NCBI RefSeq assembly: GCF_014648915.1
Contig: NZ_BMSA01000001.1
Location: 784,606-848,605 of the forward strand
Length of the DNA: 64,000 bases
Reading direction: 5' to 3'
Source of the DNA: Streptomyces phaeofaciens
Lineage (GTDB): Bacteria > Actinomycetota > Actinomycetes > Streptomycetales > Streptomycetaceae
Part shown: one piece after another, positions 24,404 to 32,847 of the stretch
Position numbering within the stretch: the first letter of the stretch is position 1
Layout: every line of letters starts with the position of its first letter
Translations under genes and position numbers: made by a program
The notes under the pieces: model-generated
The model's database searches: none
The model's input: only the letters and a program-made list of their open reading frames with translations
What the model was told of the DNA's origin: nothing

Positions 24404-25231
24404 TCATGCCCCCGACGGCAGGGGGCGGACGGTGAGGATCTGCTGGGCCTGCCCCACCGGGCCGTCGACGTCGTGCAGGACGGTGCTGGTGAGGCCCTGG
24501 CCGGCGGGGCCGAAGGTGACCGTGGTGTCCAACCCCGTCCACGTGCCCCGCGGTTGGCGGTGCAGGTGGACGGTCAGGTCGACGTTGGGGAACATCCACG
24601 CGGTGGGCGGCTGACGGACGGCGATGCCGTTCGCCGTGTCGACGAGGGCGAGATACGACGCGAGCGGGCCGACGGGAACACCGGCGACCAGATCGAGTGG
24701 CGTGGAGATCCAGGCGGACGTACGGCCGGGCAGGGGCGGTGCGACCGGGCGGACGTCCAGGGAGGCGATGTAGCCGCCGGGCCAGACGTCGGACATCGAC
24801 CACGTGGGGAGTGACTCCGGCGGCGCGAGCCGCTCGCCGGGGCCGCCCGCGACCGCGGCGGTGTCGAGGCCGGCCAGGAACCAGGCGCGGGCCCGGACGA
24901 CCGGACGGCCCGCGATCCGTACCACCGCCTCCAACAGCTCGATGGTCCGGCCCGGGCGGAGGGTCACCACCTCGATCTCGCACTCGTCGAGGGCGAGGCG
25001 GCCGAGGATGTCGTAGCTGATCCGCGAGAGGACCAGACCGTCGTCCGGGCCTGCCGCCCGATGCCGGTCGATCGCGTGGACGACGAGCCCGCCCAACGGA
25101 CTGAAATGCTGCTCGTCCGGATCCCAGGCCCCACCCGCGTGCGTCGTCGGCTTGTAGCGCCGGTCGTCGATGGCTTCGAAGTAACCACCTCGGGTGAACG
25201 GGGCCGTGGACGTGGACGTCGAGTCGGACAA
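24404..25231 (-). CDS. acyl-CoA thioesterase-like protein (double hotdog, TesB-like)
   Basis: About 275 residues. FTRGGYFEAIDDRRYKPTTH, GGAWDPDEQHFSPLGGLVVH and LSRISYDILGRLALDECEIE match the thioesterase-like superfamily that hydrolyses acyl-CoA; the second hotdog domain contains NVDLTVHLHRQPRGTW, the usual active-site strand region. The start is probably TTG 25231, eight to nine bases after AGGAG; a GTG at 25291 would add 20 residues unlike the family. It may release free acids during fatty-acid or aromatic-acid turnover. No CoA ligase or dehydrogenase is adjacent, so the pathway is unknown. Confidence 0.78.
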   Translation of the reverse strand: MSDSTSTSTAPFTRGGYFEAIDDRRYKPTTHAGGAWDPDEQHFSPLGGLVVHAIDRHRAAGPDDGLVLSRISYDILGRLALDECEIEVVTLRPGRTIELLEAVVRIAGRPVVRARAWFLAGLDTAAVAGGPGERLAPPESLPTWSMSDVWPGGYIASLDVRPVAPPLPGRTSAWISTPLDLVAGVPVGPLASYLALVDTANGIAVRQPPTAWMFPNVDLTVHLHRQPRGTWTGLDTTVTFGPAGQGLTSTVLHDVDGPVGQAQQILTVRPLPSGA

Positions 25232-25520
25232 CGGTCGTTTCTCCTCGGGTGTGACGGACTTCCAGGAGGGAGCAGCCGGAACCGTCGTCACGTCGGCCGA
25301 TCAAGGACGCTGTCGACGCGTACTCGTCCCACTGCGTGCGACCAAGCGGTTGAAGAGATCTTGTGCACGGCTCCATCATCTCGCGGAAGCCGTGACAGAT
25401 GGTTGCGAAAATTGCCCCGCCTCACGGAAGGCGTGCAATGTTCTCGGCCCTGATGCGGTCGGTGGAGCAATTGTTTGCCGATCGGAGGAACCTGGGGACC
25501 ACCGCCGAGGCGGACGGTCC

Positions 25521-26876
25521 TCATTCGGCAGACGGGTTCTCCCTGCGCCACTTCCACCGCCAGAGCGCGTCCGCCCGGTGATCGTGCTCGAAGCCCTCAC
25601 CGAGCGGGCCCACCCGCTCCATGGCCTCGGCGGTGCGCGGGTCGTCGCGCAGGGCGAGGCCGTAGGCGGCCTCCAGGCGCAGGAGTTGGTTGTCCTCGTG
25701 GAGCAGGGCCGCGAGGGCGTCTGCGACGGCGGGTGTTCGGTCCGGTGAGCCGGCCAGTGCCACCGCGGCCGCACCCCGCGCCGCGGCATCCGGATCCTCG
25801 GCCAGGAGGAGCAACGCCTGAGTGATCTCCGGGAGGAGGGTGTCGTCCCGCATGCCCGCGGCGCACGCGCGAACCCGCACCTCGGCGTCCGGATCCCGCA
25901 GGAGAGCACGCAGGGCGGTCCTGGCCACGGGAGTGCGGGGACCATCGTCCGCGCAGAGGGCGTAGGGCACTGCGCGGCGTACCAGGGGATCGGGATGGAC
26001 GGCGTACCGCAGCCCGATCGCCTCCTGGTCCGGATGGTCGTGTTCGGTGAAGACGTCGAGCACCTTCGCGAGCATCCCGCCGTCCGTTTCCTCGGCCGCC
26101 CAGGCGGCCAGGAGTCCGGCCTCCTCCTTCCTGTAGGAAGGGCTGGGATCGACAAGGACCCGCATCCTCAGGTAGTCCACCACGAACGCGCGATGTGTCA
26201 GGTCGGGGTCGTGGCGATGGGCCACCACGGCCGACCAGGTCTCGAAGCTACGACGCTCACAGAGGATCCAGCGGACCGCCGACCAGTTCACATGTTCGTC
26301 GTCACGCCGGCCGACGGCACGGGCGATGAGCTCGTCGACGGGGGTCAGGATGCGGAAGGCCCACTCCAGCGAGGTCAGGATGGCACCGTGTCCGGCCCTT
26401 ACGACGAGACCACCGAGTGAGACCTGTTCGACCCAGTGGTACTCGTCGTCCTGAACCCGGACCGTCGCGGCCGGACCCGGCGCACCCGCCCGGCGCCGCA
26501 ACTCCTCGGCCGTGCCCGTCTCGTACCAGCCCCTGGCCAGCGCGAGCAGCCGTTCCCGAGCGGTCTCCGGAAGCCGCAGCCGGGGCTCCTTGCCCAGCAC
26601 CGCCGAGAAGACCGCCGGAGAGCCCCCGTCCACGGCACGCCACAGCGGCGTGGTCCCGTCCGGCAGCACCCGGTCAGGATCCGCGCCACCCTCCACCAAC
26701 GCCTCCGCCACCGGCGCGTCGTACGCCGTCACGGCCCCGCACAGCACCGGAAACCCGCCCGCGTCCACGGTGTCCGGATCCGCGCCCCTGTCCAACAACT
26801 CCCGCACGGCCTCGACGTCCCCCACCCGCACCGCCGACCCGAGCCGACCGCCGAGTCCACCCTCACCCATGCTCAT
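25521..26876 (-). CDS. ankyrin-repeat and HEAT-repeat protein
   Basis: 451 residues, soluble. The first 120 residues hold two to three ankyrin repeats (AVRELLDRGADPDTVDAGGF, VAEALVEGGADPDRVLPDGT). The centre is unassigned. From about residue 300 HEAT/PBS-type repeats follow (PLVRRAVPYALCADDGPRTP, DAEVRVRACAAGMRDDTLLP, DAAARGAAAVALAGSPDRTP). Both repeat types bind other proteins, so the protein is a scaffold or an immunity/inhibitor-type factor. Its ATG overlaps the stop of the truncated SUKH gene (ATGA). SUKH and ankyrin proteins are both common immunity families in bacterial toxin systems, but no toxin gene is adjacent. Confidence 0.8.
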   Translation of the reverse strand: MSMGEGGLGGRLGSAVRVGDVEAVRELLDRGADPDTVDAGGFPVLCGAVTAYDAPVAEALVEGGADPDRVLPDGTTPLWRAVDGGSPAVFSAVLGKEPRLRLPETARERLLALARGWYETGTAEELRRRAGAPGPAATVRVQDDEYHWVEQVSLGGLVVRAGHGAILTSLEWAFRILTPVDELIARAVGRRDDEHVNWSAVRWILCERRSFETWSAVVAHRHDPDLTHRAFVVDYLRMRVLVDPSPSYRKEEAGLLAAWAAEETDGGMLAKVLDVFTEHDHPDQEAIGLRYAVHPDPLVRRAVPYALCADDGPRTPVARTALRALLRDPDAEVRVRACAAGMRDDTLLPEITQALLLLAEDPDAAARGAAAVALAGSPDRTPAVADALAALLHEDNQLLRLEAAYGLALRDDPRTAEAMERVGPLGEGFEHDHRADALWRWKWRRENPSAE

Positions 26877-27079
26877 GCCCCCTGCCAGCAGGTCTGCCCG
26901 TCCTCGGGAGAAACGTCGACCGGAAGGCCAGCCGCGAGGAACGCTCGGTGATCGTCCGTGAACTCGAAGCCGTACTCGCGCTCGATGCGCGCGAACTCCG
27001 TTTCTGTCAGCCCGGGTTCGCACCCGTAGCGGCCGGTCGCGGCCTCCGCGCCCAGGCGTACTGCCTCACTGCTGATCAC
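26873..27079 (-). CDS. short SUKH (SMI1/KNR4)-like protein, truncated
   Basis: 68 residues from GTG 27079: the central phrase EFARIEREYGFEFTDDHRAFLAAGLPVD is written here in two parts as EFARIEREYGFEF and TDDHRAFLAAGLPVD, and it matches the N-terminal third of SUKH-superfamily immunity proteins, which are usually 150-200 residues. The protein stops after EDGQTCWQGA where relatives continue into a Trp-rich central region. The stop overlaps the start of the ankyrin/HEAT gene as ATGA. A deletion probably removed the rest and fused the stub to its neighbour's start; it may survive only as a translation-coupling leader. Family call from the N-terminal pattern; function doubtful. Confidence 0.55.
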   Translation of the reverse strand: MISSEAVRLGAEAATGRYGCEPGLTETEFARIEREYGFEFTDDHRAFLAAGLPVDVSPEDGQTCWQGA

Positions 27080-27221
27080 CGCCGCACGGTAGCGCCGACC
27101 GAGGACCGCAGTCACCCGAGTTGTGCGCGGGATCCGTGGGGGCGGTGAGCCGCGCCGCTCACCCGGAGAGCAGCGCTGCCCTGCCTGCTGTTCCGCTCCC
27201 GTGGCGCTTAGGATCGCGAGC

Positions 27222-28166
27222 ATGGCCCTGATCACGAGAGACGTCGACCGCTTCGAGACCGCCAGGCCCCGGCTGGAGGCCATCGCCTACCGGATGCTCG
27301 GCTCGGCGAGTGAGGCGGAGGACGCCGTGCAGGAGACGTTCCTGCGCTGGCAGGCGGCCGACGTCGGGCGGATCGAGGTGCCGGACGCCTGGCTGACGAA
27401 GGTCCTCACCAACTTCTGTCTCAACCAGCTGACTTCGGCCCGTGTCCGGCGTGAGACGTACGTGGGGACGTGGCTCCCCGAGCCGCTGCTCGCCGGGGAC
27501 CCGATGCTCGGCCCGGCCGACACCGCCGAGCAGCGCGAGTCGGTCTCCTACGCCGTCCTCGTCCTGCTGGAGCGCCTGTCGCCCAATGAGCGGGCGGTGT
27601 ACGTGCTGCGCGAGGCCTTCGACTACCCGCACCGGGAGATCGCCGAGATTCTGGACATCACCGAGGCCGCCAGCCAGCAGTTCCACCACCGGGCCAAGAA
27701 GCACCTCGCGGAAGGCAAGGCGCGCACCGAGATCGACGAGGCCGCCGCCCGCAGGATCGTCGAGGAGTTTCTGGCCGCGGCGACCAGCGGCCGTACCGAA
27801 CCGCTCGTCCGCCTGCTCACGCAGGATGCCGTCTCGGTCGGCGACGGCGGCGGGAAGGTCCCGGCCCGCGCGAAGGCGTTCGAGGGTGTGCTCGCGGTCG
27901 CCACGTTCCTGCGCGGCCTGTTCAAGCCCAGCGAGGCCAAGCGGGCCTACGTCGGCGGCGCGCCCGACATCTACGCGACGACCGCGAACGGCGGGCCCGC
28001 CGTCGTGGCGGTCGTGGACGGCCGGGTCGTCGGGATCACCTGCCTGGAGGTCACCGCGGACGGCATCGCCGCGGTCCTCAACCAGGTCAACCCCGACAAG
28101 CTCGTCCGTGCGACCGAGCAGTGGGCCGCCGCGGAGCACGGGGAGGCGCCGCTCCACACCCTCTGA
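27222..28166 (+). CDS. ECF41-type RNA polymerase sigma factor (SigJ-like)
   Basis: 314 residues: sigma region 2 (EAIAYRMLGSASEAEDAVQE, FLRWQ), region 4 (LSPNERAVYVLREAFDYPHR, EIAEILDITEAASQQFHHRA), then a 100-residue SnoaL-like C-terminal extension. The ECF41 signature WLPEPLL lies between the sigma regions and DGGGK and NPDKL lie in the extension, which controls activity in place of an anti-sigma factor. ECF41 genes typically stand beside a carboxymuconolactone decarboxylase, oxidoreductase or epimerase gene that is their target; the FAD oxidoreductase 112 bases downstream fits. It starts at ATG 27222. Confidence 0.93.
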   Translation: MALITRDVDRFETARPRLEAIAYRMLGSASEAEDAVQETFLRWQAADVGRIEVPDAWLTKVLTNFCLNQLTSARVRRETYVGTWLPEPLLAGDPMLGPADTAEQRESVSYAVLVLLERLSPNERAVYVLREAFDYPHREIAEILDITEAASQQFHHRAKKHLAEGKARTEIDEAAARRIVEEFLAAATSGRTEPLVRLLTQDAVSVGDGGGKVPARAKAFEGVLAVATFLRGLFKPSEAKRAYVGGAPDIYATTANGGPAVVAVVDGRVVGITCLEVTADGIAAVLNQVNPDKLVRATEQWAAAEHGEAPLHTL

Positions 28167-28171
28167 GAGAG

Positions 28172-28187
28172 TGTGACGCAGGTCACA
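28172..28187. promoter_or_regulatory. Crp-type palindrome between ECF41 and its partner gene
   Basis: TGTGAC-GCAG-GTCACA is a perfect 16-base palindrome and fits the Crp/Fnr consensus TGTGA-N6-TCACA. It starts a few bases after the sigma stop codon and lies about 90 bases upstream of the oxidoreductase ATG, a normal distance for an activator. A TGTCAGG element at 28197-28203 farther on resembles, imperfectly, the -35 reported for ECF41 targets (TGTCACA). Confidence 0.6.
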
Positions 28188-28278
28188 TTCGGATCCTGTC
28201 AGGAAACGCCGGCCTGCCCGGTTCAAGGGGCGAGACCACGCCGGACAACGGCGGACCCGTCCAGACAGGAGCACGGAC

Positions 28279-29481
28279 ATGCAGCACCGTATCGTCGTCC
28301 TCGGAGCCGGCTACACCGGAGCCGTCGCCGCCGGCCGCCTCGCCAGGCGACTGCACCGCGAGGACGTCACCATCACCCTCGTCAACCCCGAGCCCGACTT
28401 CGTCGAGCGCGTCCGGATGCACCAGCTCGCGGTCGGCCAGGACCTCAGGCCCCGGCCGTTCGGCGAGATGTTCGCCGGCACGGGTGTGGAACTGAAGCTC
28501 GCGAAGGTCACCGCCGTGGACGTGGACCGCAAGGCGGTGACGGTCGCCGCCGTGAACGGCCACGGGCCGGAGGAGCTGTCGTACGACACCCTGGTCTACG
28601 CCCTCGGCAGCGGCTGGAACGACGGGGGCGTCCCCGGCGTCGCCGAACACGCCCACGAGGTCGCCGGCCGGTCCGGCGCCCTCCGGCTCCGCGACCGTCT
28701 GGCCGCCCTGGACGCCGGCCGACCCGTGGTCGTGGTCGGTGGCGGCCTGACCAGCCTGGAGGCCGTGACCGAGATCGCCGAGGCCCGCCCCGACCTCGAC
28801 GTCGCCCTGGCCGCCCGCGGCGCCCTCGGCGACTGGCTCTCGGAGAAGGGCCGCGCCCACCTGCGGAAGGTGGTGGACAAGCTCGGCATCACCGTCCACG
28901 AACACACCGCGGTCGACGCCGTGGAGGCGGACGGCGTGACGACCGCCGACGGCCGGAGCATCCCCGCCGAGGTCACGGTCTGGACCACCGGCTTCGCCGT
29001 CCACCCCATCGCCGAGGCCACCACCCTGGCGCTCACCGACCGCGGCCAGATCGTGGTCGACACCACCATGCGCTCGGTCTCCCACCCGGACGTGTACGCC
29101 GTGGGCGACGCGGCGATGGCGATGGGCCCCCAGGACAAGCCCCTCCGTATGTCCTGCGCCTCGGGCGTCCCCATGGCCTGGCAGGCCGCCGACGCCATCG
29201 CCGCCCGCCTCGCAGGCGTCAAGGTCCCCCACGTCTCCATCCGGTACTACCAGCAGTGCATCTCGCTGGGCCGCAAGGAGGGCCTGATCCAGTTCGTCAC
29301 CGCCGACGACCGGGCGGTCGACAGCGCCCTGACGGGCCGTGGGGCCTCCCTCTACAAGGAACTGGTCTGCAAGGGCGCTGCCTGGACCGTCGCCAACCCC
29401 ACGGCGGGCATGCCCTCCCGGCGCCGGCGTGTCGTACGGCAGGAGACCCCTGGCCGTGTACCGGCAGAGGCGGCGGCCTGA
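28279..29481 (+). CDS. FAD-dependent NAD(P)H oxidoreductase (NDH-2/AIF-like), ECF41 partner
   Basis: 400 residues. The FAD-binding Rossmann fold is at the N-terminus (IVVLGAGYTGAVAAGRLARR), a second nucleotide fold for NAD(P)H near residue 155 (RPVVVVGGGLTSLEAVTEIA), and the FAD-closing motif DVYAVGDAA near residue 275. There is no C-terminal membrane anchor, so it is soluble and probably passes electrons to a quinone or small acceptor. CAGGAG lies eight bases before the ATG. The gene directly follows an ECF41 sigma gene; oxidoreductases are a standard ECF41 target. A Crp-like palindrome in the gap suggests a second input. Confidence 0.9.
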   Translation: MQHRIVVLGAGYTGAVAAGRLARRLHREDVTITLVNPEPDFVERVRMHQLAVGQDLRPRPFGEMFAGTGVELKLAKVTAVDVDRKAVTVAAVNGHGPEELSYDTLVYALGSGWNDGGVPGVAEHAHEVAGRSGALRLRDRLAALDAGRPVVVVGGGLTSLEAVTEIAEARPDLDVALAARGALGDWLSEKGRAHLRKVVDKLGITVHEHTAVDAVEADGVTTADGRSIPAEVTVWTTGFAVHPIAEATTLALTDRGQIVVDTTMRSVSHPDVYAVGDAAMAMGPQDKPLRMSCASGVPMAWQAADAIAARLAGVKVPHVSIRYYQQCISLGRKEGLIQFVTADDRAVDSALTGRGASLYKELVCKGAAWTVANPTAGMPSRRRRVVRQETPGRVPAEAAA

Positions 29482-29693
29482 CCTCGCCATGGCCGAACTG
29501 CCGGTGTCGGACGACGTGGTGTGCTGCGGCAGGGGTGTGGTGGACCCGCTTCTCGGCGGGTCCCTCCGCCGCTCCGCGGTGACCACGACGCGTCGGCCGA
29601 GACCAGGGCCGAGGGCTTCGGCCGCCGGATATGTGATGGCCACCCGGAACGTCGTTCTGTACCTTGCCTCCATGACCGACAACCGAAGGGGCG

Positions 29694-30113
29694 ATGCCGC
29701 GTAGGCGCCCATCCGCCCTGCGCAGCGAGCGCCTCGCCCGCACCGTGCGACGACGGCGGTACCCGTCCATCGACCGCCTGTCAGGATCCTGCACCGCCGA
29801 TCTGCGCCGGCTTGAACGCTCCCGCTTCCTCCCCGAGGAAACCGAAGAGGCGTTCTGGCACTGGAAGTCCCTGGCCCACGGACCGCTCAGGCTGATCGCG
29901 GACCCGGTGACAGCGCAGCGATGCGGCATCCCGGGCTGTTGTGACATCTCCTCCTTCCGAGACCACCTCGAAGCGGTCCTGCACGCCCTGCCCAAGAAGA
30001 GCGCGCGCGAGCTGCGCGCCCTCGTGGAGGCCCTCGACGACAAGATCCTGAGGAGGGTCCGGGCCATCCAGGTCGACAACCTGGGCGAGCCGTGGTGGCG
30101 AGACCAGCTCTAG
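29694..30113 (+). CDS. conserved hypothetical protein
   Basis: 139 residues, basic at the N-terminus (MPRRRPSALRSERLARTVRR) and helical later (ISSFRDHLEAVLHALPKKSA, RELRALVEALDDKILRRVRA), ending GEPWWRDQL. Three cysteines occur, two of them adjacent in CGIPGCCDISS, giving C-x4-CC, a possible metal site. GGGG lies four bases before the ATG. I do not recognise the family. The 210 bases before it hold no gene, and the SigF-type gene follows 260 bases later in the same direction. Confidence 0.6.
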   Translation: MPRRRPSALRSERLARTVRRRRYPSIDRLSGSCTADLRRLERSRFLPEETEEAFWHWKSLAHGPLRLIADPVTAQRCGIPGCCDISSFRDHLEAVLHALPKKSARELRALVEALDDKILRRVRAIQVDNLGEPWWRDQL

Positions 30114-30264
30114 TGGCATGGGCGGCCGAAGTCGCTGTCGTCGTCGACATGGCTGCCTGCTTGCGAGGGGGATCGCCGCCCCGTGGTCTCCGGCCGAGGC
30201 TTTCGGTGATCGCGATCGAGTCGGGCTGTAGCCGTATCACTTGTCTTTCGCCGTCTCGCTGTTG

Positions 30265-30292
30265 GTTGGCTTGGGTGGGGGATGTCGGGGTA
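30265..30292 (+). promoter_or_regulatory. possible SigB/SigF-type promoter of the sigma gene
   Basis: GTTGG near 30265 and GGGTA at 30288-30292 resemble the GNNTN...GGGTAY promoters read by Streptomyces SigB-type sigma factors. The spacing of 17-18 is slightly long. It lies about 80 bases upstream of the SigF-type gene, which would make that gene self-activating. Confidence 0.35.
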
Positions 30293-30373
30293 GGCGACTC
30301 GTCGTCGGCTGCTTCGGGCAAGGCAAGACAGTGCAGGGCATGGGCGGCCGGACGACTACTGGAGGGAAGCATC

Positions 30374-31219
30374 ATGGCGGTCATGAGCATGGCGACGACG
30401 GACGCGGGCACCACCGAGCTGCCGGAGGTCGCCGACCCTTCCCAGGTGGCTCCGAAGGACGCCCGGGTGCTGTCCAGGCTGTTCTTCGACGAGTTGACGC
30501 ACCTGGAGGAGGGCACACCCGAGTACCAGTACGCCCGGAACACGCTGATCGAGATGAACATGTCGCTGGTCCGCTTCGCGGCCGGCCGGTTCCGCAGTCG
30601 CGGGCCCGAGGAGATGGAAGACATCGTCCAGGTCGGCATGATCGGGCTGATCAAGGCGATCGACCGGTTCGAGCTGTCGCGCGAGGTGGAGTTCACCTCC
30701 TTCGCGATCCCTTACATCGTCGGGGAGATCAAGCGGTTCTTCCGGGACACCTCCTGGGCCGTGCACGTGCCCCGGCGTCTGCAGGAGGCCCGGGTGCAGC
30801 TCGCCCGCGCCACCGAGGAGCTGCGCAGCCGCCTGGGCCGTACGCCCACGGTCAAGGAGCTGTCGGAGCTGATGTCCCTGTCCGAGGAGGAGGTCGTCGA
30901 GGCGAGGCTGGCGTCCAACGGCTACAACTCCTCCTCGCTGGACGCCACGATCGGGGGCAGCGAGGACGGCGAGAGCGTGCTCGCGGACTTCATAGGCACC
31001 GACGATGCGGCGCTGGAGCTGGTGGAGGACTTCCACGCACTGGCCCCGCTGATCGCCGGACTCGACGAGCGTGACCGTCAGATCATTCACATGCGGTTCG
31101 TCGACGAACTGACCCAGGCTCAGATCGGCGAACACCTCGGTGTCTCGCAGATGCATGTCTCGCGCCTGCTGTCGCGGACTCTCGCCCGCCTTCGCGAGGG
31201 CATGCTCACCACTCGCTGA
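30374..31219 (+). CDS. SigB/SigF/SigG-family alternative sigma factor
   Basis: 281 residues with regions 2, 3 and 4: EDIVQVGMIGLIKAIDRFEL and FTSFAIPYIVGEIKRFFRDT (region 2), VPRRLQEARVQLARATEELR (region 3) and DERDRQIIHMRFVDELTQAQ, GEHLGVSQMHVSRLLSRTLA (region 4). This subfamily controls osmotic and oxidative stress or spore development and is normally held by an RsbW-type anti-sigma kinase; none is adjacent, so partner switching must act from elsewhere. GGAGGG lies before ATG 30374. The exact paralogue (sigB, sigF, sigG, sigH and others) cannot be fixed from this window. Confidence 0.93.
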   Translation: MAVMSMATTDAGTTELPEVADPSQVAPKDARVLSRLFFDELTHLEEGTPEYQYARNTLIEMNMSLVRFAAGRFRSRGPEEMEDIVQVGMIGLIKAIDRFELSREVEFTSFAIPYIVGEIKRFFRDTSWAVHVPRRLQEARVQLARATEELRSRLGRTPTVKELSELMSLSEEEVVEARLASNGYNSSSLDATIGGSEDGESVLADFIGTDDAALELVEDFHALAPLIAGLDERDRQIIHMRFVDELTQAQIGEHLGVSQMHVSRLLSRTLARLREGMLTTR

Positions 31220-31344
31220 CCCCGCACACGGCGACAACTGGGCCCGTCGCGTCCGGGGCGGGCCCGGAGCCGTGTCCGGTGTCGCCAGCCGCCGGCGGGC
31301 GGAGTCGGCTGCCGAGGGGGAGCGCTGGGGCGCGGCCCGGCTCA

Positions 31345-31416
31345 GCGGAGGTCACCGGGTCCGCGGAGGTCGCCGGCTCAGCGGAGGTCGCCGGGTCCGC
31401 GGAGGTCGCCGGGTCC
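31345..31416. repeat. 18-bp tandem repeat, four copies
   Basis: Four consecutive 18-base units (31345-31362, 31363-31380, 31381-31398, 31399-31416) share GCGGAGGTC(A/G)CCGG(G/C)TC(C/A); the last two are identical. They lie in the 230-base gap between the convergent SigF-type and GH88 genes. The length is a multiple of three, and one plus-strand frame would read AEVAGS repeats, but no start or ribosome site supports translation. Confidence 0.8.
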
Positions 31417-31448
31417 GCGGAGCCGAGGCGCGTGGCGCGTGGTGGTCG

Positions 31449-32675
31449 TCAGACCGTCGACAGGTCGATGGCCCGGTCGACGTCCTGCGGCTGCAACACG
31501 CGCAGGATGCCTTCCAGGAGGTAGTAGTCGGCGTAGGGGAGCGAGATCTCGATCCCGTCCTCGGCCGGCCGGTTGCGGGTGCAGCGGGCCACGACGGCGT
31601 CGGCGCGGGCCGACCTCTTCGTCAGGCAGGTCTCCGACAGCGCGGTGAGGATCCGTACCGCCACCTGCCGGTACTCGGGTCTGCCGGTGGCGGCGGCCAG
31701 GTCGAGCAGCCCGCACGCCATGACGGCGCCCGCTGACGCGTCCTTGATGTCGTGGGGTTGCTGGGGTGCGCGATAGTCCCACACGGGCACGCAGTCCGGG
31801 CTCAGAGCGCCGATCGCGAAGTCGGCGAGCCTGCGGGCCGTGGCCAGGAATTGGCGGTCTCCGGTTCTGCGGTAGATCGTGGTGAATCCGTAGATGCCCC
31901 AGGCCTGCCCGCGCGACCAGCAGGAGGTGGGGCTGTATCCCTGGACCGTGTTCGCGCCGATCGGCGCGCCGCTGTCGGGATCGAAGTCGTAGACGTGGGG
32001 GGTCGATCCGTCCGGGCGGGGAAAGACCTGCTGCGCCGTCCTGGCGTGCTCCACGGCGACGTTCAGGTACTTCTCGTCGCCCGTCTGCCGGGTCGCGAAC
32101 GCCAGCAGGTCGAGGTTCATCATCGTGTCGATGATGACCCGGCCCGCGTTGTGCGGGTCGTCGAGTGCTCCCCAGGCCCGGATGAAGCGGCCGCGCGGGT
32201 TGTAGCGCTGGACCAGTGAGTCGGCCGCTCTTACGGCACCCGCGCGCCAGCTTTCGTCTCCGGTCAGCCGCCATGCGGTGACCCACGACGGGGAGAAGAG
32301 GAAGCCGAGATCGTGGGTGGCGGTGTCGTACTGGCGGGGAGCGAGCTTGCGCGCCGATTCGAGTGCCAGTGCGCGGAGCGAGGCGTCGCCGCTGTACAGA
32401 TACCCCATCCACAGTGTTCCCGGCCAGAACCCTCCCACCCAGTCACCGTTCTGGGAGTACGTCCACTTCTCGAACTTCGTCCCCACGGGAAACGCGCTGA
32501 CACCCGGAGCGACGGCGCGCAACTTCCCCACCGCGTAGTCGGCCGCCGCCCGCAGTGCGGACACGGACGCCGACGGCACCTGGTCGCCGGAGGGCTCCGC
32601 CGCCCGTGCCGGTGTGGCGGTCGCTGCGGCCGTACCGGCCGCCACGGTGAGGACAGTGCGCCGGGAAACAGTCAT
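31449..32675 (-). CDS. secreted glycoside hydrolase family 88 enzyme (unsaturated glucuronyl hydrolase)
   Basis: 408 residues. A signal peptide with twin arginine (MTVSRRTVLTVAAGTAAATA, cleavage near ARAA) directs export. The (alpha/alpha)6 barrel carries GDWVGGFWPGTLWMGY, THDLGFLFSPSW with one of the two catalytic-type aspartates, and GRVIIDTMMNLDLL with the other. GH88 enzymes add water to the double bond of unsaturated uronic acids left by polysaccharide lyases (from heparin, chondroitin, hyaluronan, ulvan or pectin). GGAGGAG precedes the ATG. No lyase or transporter gene is nearby, so the polymer cannot be named; the later GH2 gene shows other secreted sugar enzymes in the region. Confidence 0.9.
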   Translation of the reverse strand: MTVSRRTVLTVAAGTAAATATPARAAEPSGDQVPSASVSALRAAADYAVGKLRAVAPGVSAFPVGTKFEKWTYSQNGDWVGGFWPGTLWMGYLYSGDASLRALALESARKLAPRQYDTATHDLGFLFSPSWVTAWRLTGDESWRAGAVRAADSLVQRYNPRGRFIRAWGALDDPHNAGRVIIDTMMNLDLLAFATRQTGDEKYLNVAVEHARTAQQVFPRPDGSTPHVYDFDPDSGAPIGANTVQGYSPTSCWSRGQAWGIYGFTTIYRRTGDRQFLATARRLADFAIGALSPDCVPVWDYRAPQQPHDIKDASAGAVMACGLLDLAAATGRPEYRQVAVRILTALSETCLTKRSARADAVVARCTRNRPAEDGIEISLPYADYYLLEGILRVLQPQDVDRAIDLSTV

Positions 32676-32847
32676 GAACTCCTCCAACTGAGCGGCTCAG
32701 CAAGGGCGTTGAGCGAGTCTGGCACGGCACCCATCTCGCGGTACACCCACGTGCACAGAGTTCATGTCCATGAACGCCCGTGTCTGTGAACGCCCAGGGT
32801 TGTTCACCGCTTCAGGAACACCAGGCCCGAAGTCACGCGCTGACGCT

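Noticed and set aside
25399..25581. Short plus-strand ORF in the gap between thioesterase and ankyrin genes
   Set aside because: No ribosome site, poor codon bias, and overlap with the end of the ankyrin/HEAT gene.
31279..31524. ORF encoding AEVAGS repeats over the 18-bp tandem repeat
   Set aside because: No ribosome site, no signal or domain, and it runs into the GH88 gene end; treated as repeat only.
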